Assembly: GCA_003852775.1 (NCBI GenBank)
Contig: RDDZ01000021.1
Span: forward strand, 1 to 39,967
DNA: 39,967 nt
Reading direction: 5' to 3'
DNA from: Microbacteriaceae bacterium
GTDB lineage: Bacteria; Actinomycetota; Actinomycetes; Actinomycetales; Microbacteriaceae
Of this stretch, positions 1 to 7,436 are shown one piece after another. Each line of letters opens with the position of its first letter. The stretch's first letter is position 1. The position numbers and the translations under genes are program-made. Below the pieces are notes generated by a model that ran no database searches, was not told where the DNA came from, and saw only the letters and a program-made list of their open reading frames with translations.

Positions 1-63
1 CGACGGGGCGCTCGGCGAGTTCGCAGAGGTGTGGGTGATGTGGGGGTACGAGTGGAGCGGGTC

Positions 64-510
64 CTACGTGGGATGTGATGCGACGAACCGCGCGGGGGTG
101 CGCGCGAAGGGCGGCGCCGCGGGGACGGCGCCGACGACGGGCTCTCGGCGCGCGGCGGGTTCGACCGCGGCGGCGAGGCAGAAGACGAGGAGGAACGACG
201 GGCCCTGGAACTGCGCGGGCGTCATGCGCTCGCGCAGGATCGCCCAGCGGTAGTCCTCCATCCCGCTGTAGCCGCCCTTGCGCGCGAAGTTGAACGTGAG
301 GCGCGCACCCCAGAGCGTCACGAGCACGGCCATGACGACGAGTCGCGGGTCGGAGAGACCCGAGCCGGCCGCGAAGACCCACACGTAGACGACGGGCACG
401 ATCGACCACAGGCGGTCGACCCACGAGGTGTCCTTCGTGACGAGCGAGGCGATCCAGCAGAAGGCGCACACCGCGGCGGCGACGAGCACCACGATCGGGA
501 GTGGGTCCAT
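64..510 (-). CDS. Truncated DUF1295-family membrane protein
   Basis: This 148-aa ORF begins like a DUF1295 protein (steroid 5-alpha-reductase/isoprenylcysteine methyltransferase-like fold). It has two hydrophobic segments near residues 5-25 and 35-65, followed by WGARLTFNFARKGGYSGMEDYRW and MTPAQFQ, which match the family's N-terminal third when read as separate pieces. After about residue 102 the family similarity stops. The remaining 46 residues are Pro/Ala/Arg-rich with no further membrane segments, and none of the three frames on this strand restores the expected continuation. Family members are usually about 250-300 aa, so the C-terminal, presumably catalytic, half is missing. The ATG lies 6 nt after a TAGGAT -10 box, so the transcript may be leaderless. 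The catalytic role of the family is unproven; this copy is probably non-functional. Confidence 0.6.
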   Translation of the reverse strand: MDPLPIVVLVAAAVCAFCWIASLVTKDTSWVDRLWSIVPVVYVWVFAAGSGLSDPRLVVMAVLVTLWGARLTFNFARKGGYSGMEDYRWAILRERMTPAQFQGPSFLLVFCLAAAVEPAARREPVVGAVPAAPPFARTPARFVASHPT

Positions 511-516
511 GGCCGC

Positions 517-536
517 ATCCTACGCATCGCTAGACT
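517..536. promoter_or_regulatory. Back-to-back -10 boxes of divergent genes
   Basis: A minus-strand TAGGAT (517-522) lies 6 nt upstream of the DUF1295 ATG. A plus-strand TAGACT (531-536) lies 17 nt upstream of the phosphatidyltransferase ATG. The two -10 boxes are only 8 bp apart, so each promoter's -35 region falls inside the other's transcribed region, and simultaneous occupancy by RNA polymerase looks impossible. No convincing TTGACA-like -35 is seen for either. Confidence 0.5.
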
Positions 537-553
537 CGCGAAGGGGAGGTCGG

Positions 554-1156
554 ATGCAGGCGGTCAGTTCGCGCGTGGTCACGATTCCGAACGTGCTCAG
601 CGCCGTCCGGCTCGTCCTCATCCCGGTCTTCCTCTGGCTGCTCGGCACCGAGCAATACGGCTGGGCGCTCCTCGTGATCGTCGTCTCGAGCCTCACCGAT
701 TTCGTCGACGGCTTCATCGCGCGCCGCTTCAACCAGGTCAGCCGCATCGGGCAGGTGCTCGACCCGGCCGTCGACCGCCTCTTCATCTTCTCGACGCTCA
801 TCGGGCTCGCCTGGCAGGGCTTCCTGCCGTGGTGGCTCGTCATCCTCATCGTGCTGCGCGACGTCGGCATCGTGCTGCTCGGTCCGGTGCTCGCGACGCA
901 CGGCTATGGGCCCCTCCCGGTGCACCACCTCGGCAAGGTCGCGACGTTCTCGCTGCTGTTCGCGCTGCCCACGCTCGTGCTCGGGGCGGCCTTCCCGGCG
1001 GTCGCCGCGGTGAGCGATCCGTTCGGCTGGGCGCTCGCCCTGTGGGGCGCGTTCCTGTACTGGTGGGCGGGCGCGATCTACCTCCGCGAGACGATCCGTC
1101 TCGTCCGTCAGGACCGGGTGGACGCCGCGCCGTCTTCCGATACTCTGGGGAACTGA
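554..1156 (+). CDS. CDP-alcohol phosphatidyltransferase (PgsA2-like)
   Basis: This 200-aa integral membrane enzyme moves a phosphatidyl group from CDP-diacylglycerol to an alcohol. It carries the complete family signature D-x2-D-G-x2-A-R-x8-9-G-x3-D-x3-D, seen as DFVDGFIARR followed by GQVLDPAVD near residues 49-75. Several hydrophobic helices follow. The ATG at 554 was chosen because GGGGAGG lies 5-6 nt upstream; an upstream in-frame extension lacks family similarity. The gene precedes garA and a merR gene, as pgsA2 (Rv1822) lies near garA in M. tuberculosis. The product could be phosphatidylglycerophosphate or a eukaryotic-type cardiolipin synthase; the sequence alone does not decide. Confidence 0.88.
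   Translation: MQAVSSRVVTIPNVLSAVRLVLIPVFLWLLGTEQYGWALLVIVVSSLTDFVDGFIARRFNQVSRIGQVLDPAVDRLFIFSTLIGLAWQGFLPWWLVILIVLRDVGIVLLGPVLATHGYGPLPVHHLGKVATFSLLFALPTLVLGAAFPAVAAVSDPFGWALALWGAFLYWWAGAIYLRETIRLVRQDRVDAAPSSDTLGN
1141..1146 (+). promoter_or_regulatory. Putative internal promoter for garA (-10 TACTCT)
   Basis: TACTCT lies in the last codons of the phosphatidyltransferase gene, 21 nt before the garA ATG. A weak -35-like TGGACG is at 1119-1124. The spacing leaves room for the AAGGAGGG ribosome-binding site at 1156-1163. Inferred from pattern only. Confidence 0.4.
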
Positions 1157-1167
1157 AGGAGGGCGCG

Positions 1168-1671
1168 ATGGTCGACGACGCCACAGACGTTCCGAGCGGC
1201 TCGGACGCCGCGGACGCGGTGAGCATCCCTGCGAAGCCGGACTCCGTCTCGAACGACACGACCGCGCACTTCACCGAGGACTTCCGCCAGCAGCTCGCGG
1301 CCATGGAGGCGGGCGTCTCGGAGGAGGAGCGCGAGGCGATCGCGGCGCTGCCGTCCGGCTCCGCGCTTCTCGTCGTGCGCCGCGGCCCCAACGTGGGCGC
1401 GCGCTTCCTGCTCGACGCGGACTCGACGGTCGCGGGCCGCCACCCCGACGCCGACATCTTCCTCGACGACGTGACCGTGTCGCGTCGTCACGCCGAGTTC
1501 GTGCGCACCGGGACGGCGTTCCAGGTGCGCGACCTCGGCTCGCTCAACGGCACCTACTTCGACGGCGTCCGCATCGACTCGGCTCTGCTGAGCGACGGGG
1601 CCGAGGTGCAGGTGGGCAAGTTCCGGCTCACGTTCTACGCCTCGCGCGCCGACCGGGTGCCGACCCGCTGA
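1168..1671 (+). CDS. garA: FHA-domain metabolic regulator GarA/OdhI
   Basis: This 167-aa protein is a phosphorylation-switched inhibitor. In actinobacteria unphosphorylated GarA/OdhI binds and inhibits 2-oxoglutarate dehydrogenase and adjusts glutamate metabolism; phosphorylation of a Thr pair by Ser/Thr kinases makes its FHA domain bind its own tail. Here the Thr pair is at T31-T32 in NDTTAHF, corresponding to the ETTS motif. The FHA core covers about residues 66-150, with G90-R91, S105-x2-H108 and N127-G128. A strong AAGGAGGG ribosome-binding site precedes ATG 1168. Its TGA overlaps the next ATG by one base (TGATG), so it is translationally coupled to the FtsR-like gene. The garA-merR pairing is conserved in actinobacteria (odhI-ftsR in Corynebacterium). 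Confidence 0.93.
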   Translation: MVDDATDVPSGSDAADAVSIPAKPDSVSNDTTAHFTEDFRQQLAAMEAGVSEEEREAIAALPSGSALLVVRRGPNVGARFLLDADSTVAGRHPDADIFLDDVTVSRRHAEFVRTGTAFQVRDLGSLNGTYFDGVRIDSALLSDGAEVQVGKFRLTFYASRADRVPTR

Positions 1672-2363
1672 TGGCGGCGACATCGGCGGCACGCTCGCAG
1701 AGCGGGCCTCAGCTCCTCAGCATCGGCCAGGTGCTCGCGCGCCTGAACCCCGAGTTCCCGGATCTCAGCCCATCGAAGCTGCGCTTCCTCGAGGAGCGTC
1801 AGCTCGTGACGCCCGCGCGTACGGAGTCGGGCTACCGCAAGTTCTCGCCGGCCGACGTCGAGCGCCTGCGTCTCGTGCTCTCGATGCAGCGGGACTACTA
1901 CCTGCCGCTCAAGATCATCCGCACCTACCTCGACGAGCTCGACGCGGGCCGCGAGCCGACCCTCCCGGGCGGCATCACGGTGACCGCTCCGTCGATGCTC
2001 CCGAGCGAGCGACGTCTGACGCGCGACGAGCTCATCCGCGAGGCGGGCGCGAACGCGATGCTCCTCCAGGACGCGATCTCGGCGTCGCTCATCGTCCCCG
2101 CGGAGCACTACACCGAGGACGCCCTCGCCGTGCTCAAGGCGCTCGTCGAGCTGCAGCGCTCGGGCATCGAGCCCCGCCACCTGCGCGGTTTCCGCGCCGC
2201 GGCGGAGCGCGAGCTCGGGCTCATCGAATCGGCCCTCATCCCGATCGCGCGCCGCAAGGACGCGTCGAGCCGTGCGAAGGCCCAGGAGCTCGCCCGCGAG
2301 ATCGCCGGACAGCTCGAGGTCGTGCGCTCGAGCCTCATCCGCTCGGCGCTCGGTCGGCTCTGA
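1671..2363 (+). CDS. ftsR: MerR-family regulator FtsR-like (Rv1828 type)
   Basis: This 230-aa transcription factor has an N-terminal winged-helix MerR domain (about residues 16-85) with LSIGQVLARL, SPSKLRFLEERQLVTP and GYRKFSPADVERLRLVL, followed by a C-terminal helical effector/dimerisation region. It sits directly behind garA, the arrangement reported for FtsR of Corynebacterium glutamicum (activator of ftsZ) and Rv1828 of M. tuberculosis. The start overlaps the garA stop. A MerR-type dyad is present in the ftsZ promoter of this same window (37,042-37,068), with a related element upstream of the next merR gene, which fits an FtsR role. Orthology is inferred from sequence and synteny, not tested. 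Confidence 0.87.
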   Translation: MAATSAARSQSGPQLLSIGQVLARLNPEFPDLSPSKLRFLEERQLVTPARTESGYRKFSPADVERLRLVLSMQRDYYLPLKIIRTYLDELDAGREPTLPGGITVTAPSMLPSERRLTRDELIREAGANAMLLQDAISASLIVPAEHYTEDALAVLKALVELQRSGIEPRHLRGFRAAAERELGLIESALIPIARRKDASSRAKAQELAREIAGQLEVVRSSLIRSALGRL

Positions 2364-2534
2364 CACCCCCGGTCGGGGGAGCGCGGGAGACGATTCTCCG
2401 CGACACGCCGAGCGCTCACGCGGATGTGATTGATGGTGCCGCTCCGGGTGGGTACCGTGGAGGACGACAGCGAGTCTGAACTTCAACTTCAACCTGAAGG
2501 TTAAGAAGAAGGCTCGTAGGGGAGGACAGTCGAG
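2364..2534. other. Intergenic region between the two merR genes
   Basis: This 171-bp gap has two short hairpins: CCCCC(G) against (C)GGGGG at 2366-2379, and GGAGA/TCTCC at 2386-2399, neither with a T tract. Downstream is the AT-richer regulatory stretch in front of the second merR. No ORF is seen. A DUF151 bifunctional-nuclease gene that often lies between these two merR genes (Rv1829 position) is absent. Confidence 0.6.
2479..2508 (+). promoter_or_regulatory. Putative MerR-type operator upstream of second merR
   Basis: The core AACTTCAACCTGAAGGTT at 2485-2502 forms an imperfect inverted repeat with a 5-nt spacer, preceded by a further AACTTC (2479-2484) and followed by AAGAAG. Thirteen-bp arms flanking the spacer match at 9 positions. 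The pattern AAC(C/T)TCAAnnnGA is shared with the ftsZ promoter dyad at 37,047-37,063. It is likely bound by one of the MerR proteins encoded next to it (autoregulation or FtsR control). Not experimentally supported. Confidence 0.5.
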
Positions 2535-3095
2535 ATGAGCGACAGCGGCGAGCAGAGCGCACGCGACGCCGGGATGCGCTACGACCTCGGCTTCCTCTTC
2601 ACCGACGGTCTGCCCGAACTCGACGACAGCGCGGGCTACCGCGGCACCGTCGCGGCTCGCGCGGCAGGCATCAGCTACCGCCAGCTCGACTACTGGGCGC
2701 GTACCGAGCTCGTCGAGCCCACGATCCGCGGTGCGGCCGGCTCCGGCTCCCAGCGGCTCTACGGCTTCCGCGACATCCTCGTGCTCAAGCTCGTCAAGCG
2801 GCTGCTCGACACGGGCATCTCGCTCCAGCAGATCCGCACGGCCATCGGCCAGCTGCGCGAGGCGGGCGTCAACGACCTCGCCCAGACGACCCTCATGTCG
2901 GACGGCGCGAGCGTCTACCTCTGCACCTCCGACGACGAGGTGATCGACCTCGTGAGCCGCGGCCAGGGCGTCTTCGGCATCGCGGTCGGCAAGGTGCTGC
3001 GCGAGGTCGAGTCGAGCCTCGTCGAGCTCGACTCCACGAGCGTCGACCCGGCCGATGAGCTCGCCGCGCGTCGCGCGAAGCGCGCCGCCAGCTGA
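2535..3095 (+). CDS. MerR-family regulator ResR/McdR-like (Rv1830 type)
   Basis: This 186-aa MerR regulator has its helix-turn-helix at about residues 35-105: TVAARAAGISYRQLDYWART, then GSGSQRLYGFRDILVLKLVK and LLDTGISLQQIRTAI. The C-terminal part contains SDGASVYLC and GVFGIAVGKV, typical of the Rv1830 group. Rv1830 is known as ResR or McdR and is linked to growth, division control and antibiotic resilience in mycobacteria. GGGGAGGA at 2519-2526 supports ATG 2535. It is the second merR behind garA, as in M. tuberculosis. The upstream dyad suggests autoregulation or control by the FtsR-like protein. The C-terminus is Ala/Arg-rich. Confidence 0.88.
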   Translation: MSDSGEQSARDAGMRYDLGFLFTDGLPELDDSAGYRGTVAARAAGISYRQLDYWARTELVEPTIRGAAGSGSQRLYGFRDILVLKLVKRLLDTGISLQQIRTAIGQLREAGVNDLAQTTLMSDGASVYLCTSDDEVIDLVSRGQGVFGIAVGKVLREVESSLVELDSTSVDPADELAARRAKRAAS

Positions 3096-3106
3096 CCCTC
3101 CGCCGT

Positions 3107-3119
3107 CGCGCTCGGCGCG
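3107..3119. terminator. Short GC hairpin between convergent genes
   Basis: CGCGC-TCG-GCGCG lies in the 40-bp gap between the second merR (+) and the ParA gene (-). It has no T tract, so it is only a weak candidate for shared termination. Confidence 0.3.
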
Positions 3120-3135
3120 CGGGAGAGGTCCGCGC

Positions 3136-3945
3136 TCAGTTCGTCGGCGACTGGGGCTCGTTGAGCCGCGAGGTGCGCAGGACGCGCTCGAGCAGCACGT
3201 CGAAGTTGTGCGCCATCTCCTGGGCGCCCTCTCCGGGCCACACGTGAAGCGGCTTCGCAGCACCCTGCGCCTGCTGGAGAGACGTGCGCTCGGGGAGCTG
3301 CGGCGCGAGCACGAGCGGCCCGAACATGTCGCGCAGCTCCTTGATGCGGAACTGGTGCTCGAGCGACTGCACGCGCGCGCGGTTGACGATGATGCCGAGC
3401 GGCTGGAGTCGGGGGGAGATGCCGCGGCGGATCTCCTCGATCGCGCGGAGCGCGCGGTCGGCGGCCGCGACCGAGAACAGGCCCGGCTCGGTCACGACGA
3501 CGACGCGGTCGGACGCCGCCCACGCCGTGCGGGTGAGCGCATTGAGCGACGGCGCGCAGTCGATGAGCACGAGGTCGTACTCCTTCTCGACGTGCGCGAG
3601 CGCCTCCTCGAGCTTCCAGATGTCGCGGATCGACGGGTGCGGTCCGTCGAAGTTGATGGCCGACGGCGACCCGATGAGCACATCGATCTTGCCGCTGCGG
3701 CCGCGCGTCCAGCCGGACGGCGCGATCGCCGCCCGGACGATCTTCTCCTTGGGGGAGGCGAGCACGTCCGCGACGTTGAGGTGACCGGCGACGTCGATGT
3801 CCATGCCGGTGGAGACATCCGACTGCGGGTCGAGGTCGACCACGAGGGTGGAGATGCCCCGAGCGAATGCCGCGGATGCGAGCCCGAGAGTCACCGTGGT
3901 CTTCCCCACGCCCCCCTTGAGGGAGCTGACGCTCAGAACGTGCAC
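3136..3945 (-). CDS. Orphan ParA/MinD-family ATPase
   Basis: This 269-aa P-loop ATPase of the ParA type has the deviant Walker A KGGVGKTT at residues 10-17 with the signature first lysine K10, VDLDPQSD near 37-44, and Walker B LVLIDCAPSLN. Such proteins move cargo (chromosome, plasmid, division or polar complexes) through ATP-dependent dimerisation and surface binding. No ParB gene or parS site accompanies it, so it is not a standard parABS module. It may act with a division or polar partner, like orphan ParA proteins of corynebacteria; this is inference. The GTG start follows a TAGGGT box by 8 nt with no ribosome-binding site, so the transcript may be leaderless. It is divergent from pyc. 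Confidence 0.85.
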   Translation of the reverse strand: MHVLSVSSLKGGVGKTTVTLGLASAAFARGISTLVVDLDPQSDVSTGMDIDVAGHLNVADVLASPKEKIVRAAIAPSGWTRGRSGKIDVLIGSPSAINFDGPHPSIRDIWKLEEALAHVEKEYDLVLIDCAPSLNALTRTAWAASDRVVVVTEPGLFSVAAADRALRAIEEIRRGISPRLQPLGIIVNRARVQSLEHQFRIKELRDMFGPLVLAPQLPERTSLQQAQGAAKPLHVWPGEGAQEMAHNFDVLLERVLRTSRLNEPQSPTN

Positions 3946-3953
3946 GAGAAGTC

Positions 3954-3972
3954 ACCCTACCTTCACTAGTCT
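3954..3972. promoter_or_regulatory. Divergent promoters of ParA gene and pyc
   Basis: Minus-strand TAGGGT (3954-3959) lies 8 nt from the ParA GTG. Plus-strand TAGTCT (3967-3972) can serve pyc with a leader of roughly 45 nt. A TTCA/TGAA mini-dyad with a 6-nt spacer (3962-3975) overlaps the plus -10. The -35 elements are not recognisable. Confidence 0.4.
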
Positions 3973-4027
3973 GAAAGAACCCAAAGCCTCCCCCCTCGCG
4001 TCCGGACACTCCGGCAGGAAGGACCGC

Positions 4028-7000
4028 ATGTTCTCGAAGATCCTGGTCGCCAACCGAGGTGAGATCGCGATCCGCGCCTTCCGCGCCGCGTACGAGCTCG
4101 GCGCCCGCACGGTCGCGGTCTACCCCTGGGAGGACCGCAACTCGATGCATCGCCTCAAGGCGGACGAGGCGTACCTCATCGGTGAGAAGGGCCACCCGGT
4201 GCGCGCCTACCTCGACGTCGACGAGATCATCCGCGTCGCGAAGCTCTCGGGCGCCGACGCGATCTACCCGGGCTACGGCTTCCTCTCCGAGAACCCCGAG
4301 CTCGCCGCCGCGGCCGCGGCCAACGGCATCACCTTCATCGGCCCGGGCGAGCACGTGCTCGAGATGGCGGGCAACAAGGTCACGGCGAAGCAGCACGCCA
4401 TCTCGGCGGGCGTCCCCGTGCTCAAGTCGACGCCGGCCACGACCGACATCGAAGAGCTGCTGCGCGGCGCCGACGAGATCGGCTTCCCGGTCTTCGCGAA
4501 GGCCGTCGCGGGAGGCGGCGGACGCGGCATGCGCCGCGTCGACACGCGCGAGGAGCTCCGCCCCGCACTCGAGGCCGCCATGCGCGAGGCCGACAGCGCC
4601 TTCGGCGACGCGCGCATGTTCATCGAGCAGGCCGTCGTGCGCCCGCGCCACATCGAGGTGCAGATCCTCGCGGACGGCACGGGGGAGACCCTGCACCTGT
4701 TCGAGCGCGACTGCTCGGTGCAGCGCCGTCACCAGAAGGTCGTCGAGATCGCGCCGGCCCCGAACCTCGACGACTCGATCCGCCAGGCCATGTACCGCGA
4801 CGCCGTGGCGTTCGCGAAGTCGATCGGCTACGTCAACGCGGGAACCGTCGAGTTCCTGCTCGACACCGCGGGCGACCGCGCGGGCCAGCACGTGTTCATC
4901 GAGATGAACCCCCGCATCCAGGTCGAGCACACCGTGACCGAGGAGGTCACGGACGTCGACCTCGTGCAGGCGCAGATGCGCATCGCGGCGGGGGAGACGC
5001 TCGCCGACCTCGGGCTCCGACAGGAGGAGCTGCAGCCTCGTGGCTACGCCATCCAGTGCCGCATCACGACGGAGGACCCGGCCGCCGGCTTCCGCCCCGA
5101 CACCGGCAAGATCACGACCTACCGCTCGCCGGGCGGCGCCGGCATCCGTCTCGACGGCGGCACGGTCGCCGCGGGCGCCCAGGTCTCGCCGTACTTCGAC
5201 TCGATGCTCGTCAAGATGATCTGCCGCGGGCGCGACTTCCCCTCGGCCGTGCGCCGAGCGCGCCGCGGTCTCGCGGAGTTCCGTCTGCGCGGCGTCGCCA
5301 CGAACATCCCCTTCCTGCAGGCCGTCTTCGACGACGCCGACTTCCTCGAGGGCGACGTCTCGACGTCGTTCATCGACGAGCGCCCCTGGCTCGTGCGCGG
5401 CCGCGAGTCGCGCGACCGCGGCACCAAGATCCTCAACTGGCTTGCCGACGTCACGGTCAACCAGCCGAACGGCTCGGGCGACGGCGCCATCGACCCCGCG
5501 CTCAAGCTGCCCGCGGTCGACCTCACCGCTCCCGCCCCCGCCGGCTCACGCCAGCGCCTCCTCGAGCTCGGTCCCGCCGGCTTCGCCTCCGCCCTGCGCG
5601 CCCAGAAGACGCTCGCCGTGACCGAGACGACGTTCCGCGACGCCCACCAGTCGCTCCTCGCGACACGCGTGCGCACGAAGGACCTCGTGGCCGTCATGCC
5701 GCACGTCGCGCGCCTCACGCCCGAGCTGCTCTCGGTCGAGGCCTGGGGTGGCGCCACCTACGACGTCGCGCTGCGCTTCCTCGGCGAGGACCCCTGGGAG
5801 CGGCTCGCGAAGATGCGCGAGGCGCTGCCCAACATCGCGATCCAGATGCTGCTCCGCGGCCGCAACACTGTCGGCTACACCCCGTACCCCACGGAGGTCA
5901 CGCAGGCGTTCGTCGAGGAGGCCGCGGCGAGCGGCGTCGACATCTTCCGCATCTTCGACGCGCTCAACGACGTCGACCAGATGCGTCCCGCGATCGACGC
6001 CGTGCTCGAGACGAACACGACGGTCGCCGAGGTCGCGCTGTGCTACTCGGGCGACCTGCTCGACCCCGCCGAGGACCTCTACACGCTCGACTACTACCTG
6101 CGCCTCGCGGAGCAGATCGTCGACGCGGGCGCCCACATCCTCGCGATCAAGGACATGGCGGGCCTCCTGCGCGCCGGAGCCGCCGAGAAGCTCGTCGGCG
6201 CGCTGCGCGAGCGCTTCGACCTCCCCGTGCACGTGCACACGCACGACACCGCGGGCGGCCAGCTCGCGACGCTCCTCGCGGCGAGCCGCGCCGGTGCCGA
6301 TGCCGTCGACGCCGCCAGCGCCCCCATGGCGGGCACGACGAGCCAGCCGAGCCTCTCGGCCCTCGTCGCCGCGACCGCCCACACCGAGCGCCACACGGGC
6401 CTCTCGCTCGACGCCGTGAGCGACCTCGAGCCCTACTGGGAGGCCGTGCGCCGCGCCTACAAGCCCTTCGAGTCGGGTCTGCCCGGCCCGACCGGCCGCG
6501 TGTACCACCACGAGATCCCCGGCGGGCAGCTCTCCAACCTGCGCCAGCAGGCGATCGCGCTCGGTCTCGGCGACCAGTTCGAGAAGGTGGAGGACTGGTA
6601 CGCGGCGGCGAACCGCATCCTGGGCCGTCCCACCAAGGTCACGCCCTCGTCGAAGGTCGTCGGCGACCTCGCGCTGCAGCTCGCCGCCACGAACGCCGAC
6701 CCGGCCGACTTCGAGGAGAACCCCGACAAGTACGACATCCCCGACTCGGTCATCGGGTTCATGGCCGGCGAGCTCGGTGACCTCCCCGGCGGATGGCCGG
6801 AGCCGTTCCGCAGCAAGGTGCTCAAGGGGCGCGAGGTGCGCATCGGTCTGCAGCAGTTGAGCGACGCCGACCGCGAGGGGCTCGCGGGCGATCCCGCGAC
6901 CCGTCGCGAGACCCTCAACCGACTGCTGTTCGCGGCGCCGACGCGCCAGTTCCAGGAGGTACGCGAGCAGTACGGCGACCTCTCGGTGCTCGACACCGTC

Positions 7001-7426
7001 GACTACCTCTACGGCCTCAAGCCGGGGGTCGAGCACACCGTCCAGATCGGCCCGGGCGTGAGCCTCTTCGTCGGGCTCGAGGCGATCGGCGAGGCCGACG
7101 ACAAGGGCATGCGCACCGTCATGACGACGCTCAACGGGCAGCTCCGCCCGGTGTTCGTGCGCGACCGCTCCATCTCGGTGCAGACCTCGAGCGCCGAGAA
7201 GGCCGACCCCGGCAAGCCCGGCCACGTCGCTGCGCCGTTCTCGGGCGTCGTCACGCTCAAGGTCGCCGCGGGCGACCGGATCGAGGCCGGGCAGCCCATC
7301 GCCACCATCGAGGCGATGAAGATGGAGGCCGCCATCACCTCGCCCGTCGCCGGCACCGTCGCACGCCTCGCCATCCCCGAGACGCAGCAGGTCGACGCCG
7401 GGGACCTGCTCGTCGTGGTCGAGTAG
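4028..7426 (+). CDS. pyc: Pyruvate carboxylase
   Basis: This 1132-aa biotin enzyme carboxylates pyruvate to oxaloacetate with ATP and bicarbonate, feeding the TCA cycle. The length is the full single-chain size. Order: biotin carboxylase N-terminal domain (MFSKILVANRGEIAIR), ATP-grasp loop GGGGRGMRR near residue 160, carboxyltransferase from about 530 (ETTFRDAHQS), the active-site Lys to be carbamylated at K708 (AIKDMAGL), metal-binding HVHTHD near 735, PYC/OADA domain, and a biotinyl domain with EAMKM (biotinyl lysine near K1098). ATG 4028 was preferred because MFSKILVANRGE is the family N-terminus and AGGAAGGA precedes it; the frame is open further upstream but lacks similarity. The TAG stop is also the start of a -10 for the next gene. 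Confidence 0.97.
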   Translation: MFSKILVANRGEIAIRAFRAAYELGARTVAVYPWEDRNSMHRLKADEAYLIGEKGHPVRAYLDVDEIIRVAKLSGADAIYPGYGFLSENPELAAAAAANGITFIGPGEHVLEMAGNKVTAKQHAISAGVPVLKSTPATTDIEELLRGADEIGFPVFAKAVAGGGGRGMRRVDTREELRPALEAAMREADSAFGDARMFIEQAVVRPRHIEVQILADGTGETLHLFERDCSVQRRHQKVVEIAPAPNLDDSIRQAMYRDAVAFAKSIGYVNAGTVEFLLDTAGDRAGQHVFIEMNPRIQVEHTVTEEVTDVDLVQAQMRIAAGETLADLGLRQEELQPRGYAIQCRITTEDPAAGFRPDTGKITTYRSPGGAGIRLDGGTVAAGAQVSPYFDSMLVKMICRGRDFPSAVRRARRGLAEFRLRGVATNIPFLQAVFDDADFLEGDVSTSFIDERPWLVRGRESRDRGTKILNWLADVTVNQPNGSGDGAIDPALKLPAVDLTAPAPAGSRQRLLELGPAGFASALRAQKTLAVTETTFRDAHQSLLATRVRTKDLVAVMPHVARLTPELLSVEAWGGATYDVALRFLGEDPWERLAKMREALPNIAIQMLLRGRNTVGYTPYPTEVTQAFVEEAAASGVDIFRIFDALNDVDQMRPAIDAVLETNTTVAEVALCYSGDLLDPAEDLYTLDYYLRLAEQIVDAGAHILAIKDMAGLLRAGAAEKLVGALRERFDLPVHVHTHDTAGGQLATLLAASRAGADAVDAASAPMAGTTSQPSLSALVAATAHTERHTGLSLDAVSDLEPYWEAVRRAYKPFESGLPGPTGRVYHHEIPGGQLSNLRQQAIALGLGDQFEKVEDWYAAANRILGRPTKVTPSSKVVGDLALQLAATNADPADFEENPDKYDIPDSVIGFMAGELGDLPGGWPEPFRSKVLKGREVRIGLQQLSDADREGLAGDPATRRETLNRLLFAAPTRQFQEVREQYGDLSVLDTVDYLYGLKPGVEHTVQIGPGVSLFVGLEAIGEADDKGMRTVMTTLNGQLRPVFVRDRSISVQTSSAEKADPGKPGHVAAPFSGVVTLKVAAGDRIEAGQPIATIEAMKMEAAITSPVAGTVARLAIPETQQVDAGDLLVVVE

Positions 7427-7429
7427 GGT
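7424..7429 (+). promoter_or_regulatory. -10 box TAGGGT overlapping pyc stop codon
   Basis: The pyc TAG forms the first three bases of TAGGGT, which lies 7 nt before the next gene's ATG (7437). No ribosome-binding site is visible, which fits a leaderless transcript. Confidence 0.45.
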
Positions 7430-7436
7430 CGCACAC

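Noticed and set aside
1-63. A gene at the left edge
   Set aside because: No frame shows domain similarity; the stretch after the truncated DUF1295 stop contains nothing I can support.
2915-4930. Minus-strand frame of 671 codons across ParA and pyc
   Set aside because: A shadow of merR, ParA and pyc; no domain, and composition typical of an off-frame read.
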